From the NCBI GenBank assembly GCA_039545355.1, contig BCJJ01000031.1:1-64000 (forward strand): a stretch of 64,000 nucleotides of DNA, in the 5' to 3' direction. The stretch comes from Trichosporon coremiiforme (Eukaryota; Basidiomycota; Tremellomycetes; Trichosporonales; Trichosporonaceae). The translations under genes were made by a program, and so were the position numbers. Within the stretch, counting starts at the first letter, position 1, and each line of letters opens with the position of its first letter. Shown here piece after piece: positions 57,711 through 64,000 of this stretch. A model generated the notes under the pieces. That model was not told the DNA's origin and did not search any database. It saw nothing but the letters and a program-made list of their open reading frames with translations.

Positions 57711-59131
57711 ATGAACCCCGCCACGACACCTCTGCGGGCTGCCCTCCGAGGCCAGGCGCTCAGTGGTAAGTGTTCGACCGTGCTGTGCCAGCGAAAACTG
57801 CGACTTCGAACGGAAACGGGATGCCAAAGCAGCGAAGGAAGACCGATCGACGGAGGAAGACGAAGTCGGCGAGGAGAGGCCGTCGGGACGTCGGAACTGG
57901 CTGCCTGTCTTTGTCTTGACATACGTTTGTGCTTTTATGCGAGCTAAGACGGAGCCCGATGCCCTGGAGACCGTTCGAAGTGCAGGAAGCGGCCACATGG
58001 AGCTTAAAAGGAGCCCCGACCCGAGCTGACATTACAGCCAAGCGCGCTCTTTCGACGACGGCGCCCAAGCTTGAGGCCGAGGAGCGACGATACGGATCCA
58101 CGCGGTCGAAGGGATACAAGCGGCACGAGGACCCGCTGGCCGAGTTCGAGGTCAAGTCGTGGAAGGGAGGACTCCAGCGGGCGCGCGACTTCCGGCAACG
58201 TATGGCTGACATCGGTGAGTATCCAACTTGCAGCTGTGATCCTCGAGCGTGGCCTTGCAAGCGGCGCTTGAACTGGATCTGCTGTACTTGAGCTGCCGTG
58301 AATGTTGTTGAGCTAACACCCCAGACGCCAAGCTGCCGCTGTACGTCCCTCCCCAGGCGACCCAGACCTCCCCGATCCCGACGCCGAAGGACCCGAAGAC
58401 GGCGACTCTGTCGACGCTGATGGCCGCGGGAGCGGCGCTCGGCCACTCGCAGCAGCTCCTCGCGCCCTCCTTCACGCCGTACGTCTACGGTAACCGTGCG
58501 GGACTCTCGATCATCGACCTGGAGCAGACGCTGCCGCTGCTCCGACGTGCGGCCGCTCTTGTCCGTGACGTCGTTGAGGCGGACGGTGTCGTCCTCTTCG
58601 TCGGCACGAAGGGCAAGCACCGCAAGCCCCTGCAGCAGGCGCGCGAGCGCCTCGGCGACAACGGATACTCCACCACCAAGTGGTGGCCTGGTACGCTGAC
58701 CAACGCCGAGACCTAGTGAGTAGCCTGAGGGCGAGGTGGTGTCAGGACGGAGGAGATGAGAGCTAACAAGCGCCAGCTTCGGACCGGATCCCATCTACAA
58801 CCAGACCTATCTCCCGGACCTTGTTGTGATTCTTGACGCGCGCAACTCGCGCAGCGCCATCCGCGAGTGCACCGGACGCAACGTGCCGACCATCGGCATC
58901 ATTGACTCGGACACCGACCCCCGACTCGTCACGTACCCCATCCCCGCCAACGCCGACTCGGCACGCACGATCGAGCTCATTGCCGGCTCGCTCTCGCTCG
59001 CGGGCCAGGAGGGCCGCAACGCCCGTCTCCGCAAGGAGGAGAAGCGGAAGGAGCAGGCCAAGCGCGACCGCGAGTGGAGGAGAGAGGCTCACGAGCGCTA
59101 CGACCAGGAGCGCGCCACCGCTGCCGAGTAA
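57711..59131 (+). CDS. MRP4: Mitochondrial small-subunit ribosomal protein uS2m
   Basis: Exons 57711-57765, 58038-58214, 58325-58715 and 58777-59131 give 325 aa. The N-terminus MNPATTPLRAALRGQALSAK then RALSTTAPK is a mitochondrial presequence. The uS2 domain has LSIIDLEQTLPLLRRAAALV, GVVLFVGTKGKHRKPLQQAR, STTKWWPGTLTNAETYFGPD, LPDLVVILDARNSRSAIREC and PTIGIIDSDTDPRLVTYPIP, all classical uS2 blocks. The C-terminus is a charged helix (RKEEKRKEQAKRDREWRREA). The first intron is 272 nt, long for this locus, so a missed small exon or alternative start cannot be ruled out. Confidence 0.92.
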
Positions 59132-59583
59132 GATCACTTCTCTCAGCGTATAGAAAAAATCATAGCCATCTCCCCCAGCCCTCCGCCCTGCACTCACACG
59201 CACCCCTCACCTCGCCACATTCCGGTAACATTATTAAACCATGATGCATATCCTCTTTTCCAAAAAATGAGACCTAGAGACCTGATTTGACCTGTTTTAA
59301 CCTAGCCGAGAGTGTGTGTGAGAGAGAGATGGAGACGAATGAGAACTCTGATGAAACGAGATACTGTAGATGGTACAACTTTCGGAAACGGAGATGATGA
59401 TGAGAGACGGACATGTCGAAAAGGGGAAGTTCCACAGAGACAAAAACACATGGTTAATGGTATGACACAGCTGGGAAAAAGAGTGGGGTCGTCTGCTTCT
59501 CTAAGAGGTTTGAAGGTGAGGGGAGATCCGCATCTATGCGTCGCGTCGCCCTGGGGAGGCGTCGCCAGCCTCGCTTCGGAGGC
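59132..59583. other. Convergent 3' flanks
   Basis: Between uS2m and the acetyltransferase gene. AT-richer around 59150-59290, as expected for 3' untranslated regions. No gene seen. Confidence 0.5.
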
Positions 59584-61312
59584 TTAGATCCAAGCGCTCT
59601 CGCCCGAGTTGTCGCTGCTTGTCAGTTCAAGTAGCACAAGAGGTAACTCACGCAGTCAGCTCGGCAATGGTGCGGTCGCCCTCGGTCGTGATGATGCGGT
59701 CGATGCATCGCAGCCACGTCTTGTGCATGAGGTCGGTTTGGTACTTGGTCGCAGCTGAGTTCTCGCGGAACGTAGCGGTGAGACGGAGGCCGTTCTCGTG
59801 CGAGATGACGTTGACGGAGAAGGCAGGGGCGATCGGGCTCGCGGTCTGCGCCCACATGAGGTCGGTCGCGCCCTCGGGCAGGTTCGTCTGGCACATGTTG
59901 CTGAACGCCAGACTCTGGCGGTACGGGATCGGGCCCATCGTACGGCGAAGGAAGTACTTCTCCCAGCCGGTCGGCGCCTTGGGGTCAAAGTCGGGCGATT
60001 TGGGGTCGACTTCGGGATCCGGAAGGTGGGACATGACACCGATGATGTAGCGGCCGTCCGCAATCGCCTTCTTCGACTTGAGCTCGGCAGCCATCTTGCG
60101 CGCAGTGCTCCAGAACCGGTCCTTGCCGTTCACGTGGACGTGGTGCTCGGTAGAAGACGAGTAGATGCCGGTGATCTGTGAGTGGCCGAGCGACGGGTCA
60201 CGCTCGTCACGCATCGTCATGGCGTTGAAGTGCTGTTGCGTGTTGTTGCCGAATGTACGCCACAGGGCCGCGAGGTATGCCATCTTGAGCACCGGGTGCA
60301 GCGTCTTGACGCCGTACCGCTTTCCTTGGGCCTTCAGACGCGCTACAGTCCCAGTGGGTACAGATACGTGACACATGCTCCATCCGCTGGCGAAGGGGGA
60401 CAGGTTGACATTGGTACCGGGCCAAGCGAGATCGTTCTTACCGAATGTCGACTGGAAGCCTTTCGGAAGTTTGGGGAGCAGGAGCTCGTGGAACACTTCC
60501 GGGGCCAAGTACGTTATTCCCGGCTTGATGTTGACCGTGTCGTCGAATCGCCGTGGGGACTCAAACGTCTCAGGCAGCAGGTTCTCCGTGTTACGCGACA
60601 GCAGCGCGTGCATCAACGCCAGCGATCCTCGTCCGTCGATGATCAGGTGGTTGAACATTCCGATCAGATACGCTCGTGGGACACCCGGTGGGCCGTAGAG
60701 CAGCGTCAGGGTCCACATAGGAACATGATCAAAGTCAAGTGACTCGAACCTCTCCATCTCGGCACGCAAGATGCCGGGAGCCTCGTTAGCCTCGATCTTG
60801 GCGGGCGTGTAGGTTCCCTCGTTAATGATATCCGCGGCGTCCCATGGGGACCCGTTCGCAGCGAAAGCAGGCTTATTTGTTCGCGCGTTCACGATGCGGG
60901 CGTAGAGCTTGGGGAACTTGCGCTGGAGGTCGGCGACACGGTTCTCGAGGTGCTCGCGGGAGGGAAGGGCGTGGGCAGGGAAGGTGATGATGTAGGCGAT
61001 AATGTGGGGGTAGCCAGTGTTCTGTCGGACCAGGTTGTACCGCTCGTGGTTGGTCACTGGGGATTGTCAGCTCGATTGCTCGCGATGAAGGCTCTGCCTT
61101 CTCTGCCATCTGCCTGCTGAACCCGGAAAGGCGTAAGAGGACGGGTGGAGTCAGGAGAATAGAAAAAAGGAAATGGCCTAACGTGTATAGATGTCGCAGT
61201 GATGCTTACTTGCGCGAGCCGGCACACTGGTGTTCCCAAGGTTGATATGGCTGATGCTGCCGCCCGAGAAGGACGACCCCTTGGATATCGAGGTGCTGCT
61301 TCGGATCGTCAT
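59584..61312 (-). CDS. Alcohol acetyltransferase-like CoA-dependent acyltransferase
   Basis: Exons 61210-61312, 59652-61056 and 59584-59614 give 512 aa. The N-terminus MTIRSSTSISKGSSFSGGSI is Ser-rich; the joint A|TG then enters TNHERYNLVRQNTGYPHIIA. The key motif is FNHLIIDGRGSLALM, the HxxxD(G) catalytic motif of the condensation/BAHD/alcohol-acetyltransferase superfamily. Other family-like blocks are DFDHVPMWTLTLLYGP and FAPAFSVNVIS-type strands near the end. Enzymes of this group transfer acetyl from acetyl-CoA to alcohols or to sugar/lipid hydroxyls; the substrate cannot be told from sequence. No secretion signal or membrane helix is evident. The last exon adds ADNSGESAWI. Confidence 0.8.
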
Positions 61313-64000
61313 ACTGGGCTTGCGATGGCGGGGATCGAACTGTATTGTGATAGATCTTAGATCGACGGTTGGTAGCCGATCGATCTGGCGTGTCTGCCGT
61401 ATCTAAGCGATTAAGAGGGCGTTGCTGGCCGGTGAGGCGATGCTGGTGGGCCGAGCGAGGTGATGGGGAAGGCGCAAACGAAGCTTCGTGCGATTCCGGG
61501 TAGCGCGTGAGATAGTCTGGCGTCGCTTGTCTACACTCTAGGTGTGTGTGGACGCGCTTCTTCTGCGGTGAGACAGTGAAGGAAGGTGGATCGAGTTGGA
61601 TGAGTCGGACGACGCGGGGGAATGGGATGCGGTGAGTCGAGGAATGCTGAGTTTGAAGATGAATGCAATGGAAGAAGAAATGTGGCGAGCGCTGGCTGCA
61701 GTGGTGGCAACTTGACCTCGTGACACAAGAGAGCTGAGAGCTTGAGCTTCGGGTCGAGCTGGCTGCTAGTGTGTGTACTGGTCACCGGGCGGAAGGCGAG
61801 AGGGGGGGCCAGGAAAGGAGCCGCGAGTAGGTGCTGAACTTTCGGGATGCCGGCTTGGGGTTCCACAGGGGTACAGGGCCTGAAAGGTGATTCAAGGTGA
61901 TTGCGATGGAAAATAAAGTTCAGTCGCAATGTGTCGTCAAGCAGAAGAGCCTGATGGATGTCGGCGAAAGGCTGCTGTGCCCGACCAATGTCTTTCGAAA
62001 CGCCTCTTGACCGAAGAGCGTAAGGTATGACTGGGCGTCGGACGTGCTCGAGTCTTCTGACAGACCGTTTAAACTCGCGAGGCGATGAGCGGAGCGGGTT
62101 TGACGGGTCGCGGATGGGGATGCACAAGAGCAGTAAGGCAAGTTGTATAGAACAATTTCGCGGTGGTGTGCGATGGGCGGTTGCGCTGGGATGTGCGATG
62201 AGTGCTCTGTGCAGTATGCTCCAAGGGGGGTGTGGGATGCGCGCTGGGGCCTTGGTGCGAGGGATGATATATGGGGTCGAGGGAAATATCAGATATCGCT
62301 GATGGTCGGCTGGCCAGCTGGACGGTGGTCGCTGGTGGGTGTATCAGAAACCAAGGGTCTCCGTGTGCAGCCCCCCTCCCTTACTTATGATATTTTCTCA
62401 GATCTAAGACAAGTCATGCAATGTCCCCAGGTCTTTCACCGCAGGAGCACGCCCAGGAGAACCGGTACCCTACCCTGGCCTCCTTCCTGTGTCCTGGATG
62501 GCCGTCAGTCCTGCAGTCCTGGTATCCTGCAGCCTGCCTTCTTTTTCAGCGTCGTCGTACCCCTTTCTGCCCGCTGTCTTTCTTCTCCCATTCTGCCCAT
62601 TCTTCCCATTCGGCGCGCCGCGCCCCGCGCACCCTCGTGGGAATGAATCCCCCCTCTCTGCTGCAGACCGCAGACCAGAGCAGTTCAAGTCCACCAGAGT
62701 GGGGCATGCTTCCTCTGCCCCGGTCCTGGTCCTGGTTCTGGTCCTGGTCTTGGTGCCGGTCCTGGTGCCTCTCGTCATCCCCCGCCCTGCACCGAACCCG
62801 ATCCTGCCCCGGACAGTGGGCCACTCGCGTCAACGCCCTCGATATGCACTTTTCGTTCTGCTGCACTCGCTCGGAGCTGCTCTTGGCGGCGCGCAGCGCT
62901 CTCTCTCTGGTCTTTTAATGAGGCGTTCATCCGCGCAGCGCATGAGCTCTTTGCGTGAGCATGCTGGCGTAAGAGTGATCGTGCCAGGGCATTTGGGCGG
63001 GGGGAGGGGCTGCTTCTGATGCTTCGGCTTCTCTTGCTTCTTTCGTCCATGGGCATACGACTGCGACGCAGCACACGAGAACAAGCGAGGCCCAGAACCC
63101 AGCGAGAGGCCGTGAGGAACGCAAGGAACGCTCATCTGGCCGCTGCTCTCCGCCTCCTCTGGGCAAGGCGCGGACAGTTCCACCGGTCTCTTTCCATGCG
63201 ATATAACATCGGCCATCTGTGCCTCTCTCCATCGGCCACCAAAGCAAGTGCAAGTGCCTGCGTACCCCACGCAAGCGTGCAGAGGCACCCAGAGGCACGG
63301 TGCTTTCGCCCTGGTCTAAGCGTGGTCCTGAGCTGTCCCCTGCGTGCGGGGGCGTGCGATGTTCTTTTCTCTGGACCGTGCATTATGCATGGGACAAGTA
63401 AGCGGAGCGGCCAGCGGTCAACGACCAGCGGGGTGCGGGGTGCGGTGAGCGGGCATACCAGGTGGCCGTGATGTCTTCCTCTGCTCAACGTTGATGGGTA
63501 TGGCCCGGCTAGCCTTGGGCTGGAAGGAACGCCTCGTGCCTGTGTCCAATTGATGATGGCGCCAGCAGGGGTGCACAAGGGGTCCAACAAGGGACCTCTC
63601 GAACCAGTCAGGACAGCGCACGCCAACGGCGTCGCTCGCGCCTGTCCAGTTGTCTCCCTGCCAGCCCTGCTCTCCCCATTCACTTGATCTTTTCCTGAGC
63701 TTGTCGAAGCACGATATTGACAGCGAACCAAAGTCCCGGCTGGCAGAACCTACCGGTGTCACCGGGCGTCACCAGCCTGCGACCATTCAGTCCACTGGCG
63801 CACTGGCTTTGCTGGGCGTGGACATGGCGGGCCGCCGCACCCGAGCAGGCCGATAACTCGCCGAGATCCTGGCGCAGCTGGCGCCCGCCTCAGGCAGCCG
63901 CAGCAGGCGGGGGAGCACATGCGAACAGGCTGACAGGCCACGTCTGGGGCAGGTCCAGCATGGGCTGTTTGATGGTCTGACTGACGGCCCGATTGACTGG
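61313..64000. other. 2.7-kb region without a recognised gene
   Basis: Upstream region of the acetyltransferase gene and beyond. Open frames (for example 61531-62127 and 63132-63731 on the minus strand) lack domains. A GTCCTG hexanucleotide tract lies at 62722-62768. The right edge may hold part of another gene's promoter. Confidence 0.5.
62722..62768. repeat. Imperfect GTCCTG hexanucleotide tract
   Basis: About eight tandem units of GGTCCT with substitutions. It forms part of several overlapping low-complexity frames, none credible as genes. Confidence 0.85.

Noticed and set aside
61316..61345. B-box-like GGGGATCGAAC near the acetyltransferase start
   Set aside because: No A box or cloverleaf can be drawn on either strand.

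Overview
The window is nuclear DNA of a GC-rich filamentous or yeast-like fungus. Genes carry many short introns (mostly 34-60 nt, donors GTGAGT/GTAAGT, CTGAC/CTAAC branch motifs just before CAG acceptors), and coding regions have strongly GC-biased third positions. Together with the protein set (CYP505-type fused P450, Tea4/Bud14, Git1-type permease, fungal carriers) this points to a basidiomycete yeast, probably a tremellomycete and possibly a Trichosporonales-like lineage. The lineage call is inference. No rRNA, convincing tRNA, CRISPR, transposon or viral gene was seen.

Layout. 0-4 kb: a minus-strand OTU-domain (deubiquitinase-like) gene with a C2H2 finger and a frame break, plus a decayed paralogous fragment. 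4-5.1 kb: the ubiquitin-eS31 fusion gene in seven exons. 6.3-7.5 kb: a triple-KH RNA-binding protein. 7.8-11.1 kb: divergent BCS1 and an OCRE/FHA/G-patch protein. 11.2-11.5 kb: a degenerate 80-84 bp tandem repeat. 12.2-13.3 kb: a succinate/fumarate carrier. 13.3-17.0 kb: gene-free. 17.0-20.4 kb: self-sufficient P450-reductase. 20.8-24.7 kb: ISA1 and glutathione reductase, convergent. 25.4-28.9 kb: an AGC kinase. 28.9-32.3 kb: gene-free. 32.3-34.2 kb: Tea4/Bud14-like SH3 protein. 36.8-38.8 kb: Git1-type transporter. 39.1-59.6 kb: a dense block of WBP4-like spliceosome protein, BET4, VPS11, a 2,368-aa unknown with a C1-like zinc finger, NAT10/Kre33, TFIIA large subunit and mitochondrial uS2. 59.6-61.3 kb: an alcohol-acetyltransferase-like enzyme. 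61.3-64 kb: gene-free.

Most genes are unrelated housekeeping genes rather than a pathway cluster. They share themes only loosely: mitochondria (BCS1, SFC1, ISA1, uS2m, and GLR1 with a probable dual location), ribosome and RNA (UBI3, NAT10, KH, WBP4, AGGF1-like), and membrane traffic (BET4, VPS11). Exon chains were built by hand from splice motifs and reading frame. For 17 of the 19 intact genes every internal joint was placed and the coding length is a multiple of three (the OCRE/FHA/G-patch gene is a single ORF with an uncertain start), which supports the models. The strongest oddities are initiation codons isolated or split by introns, the giant C1-like protein, the broken OTU gene with its relic, and several perfect inverted repeats in intergenic DNA.
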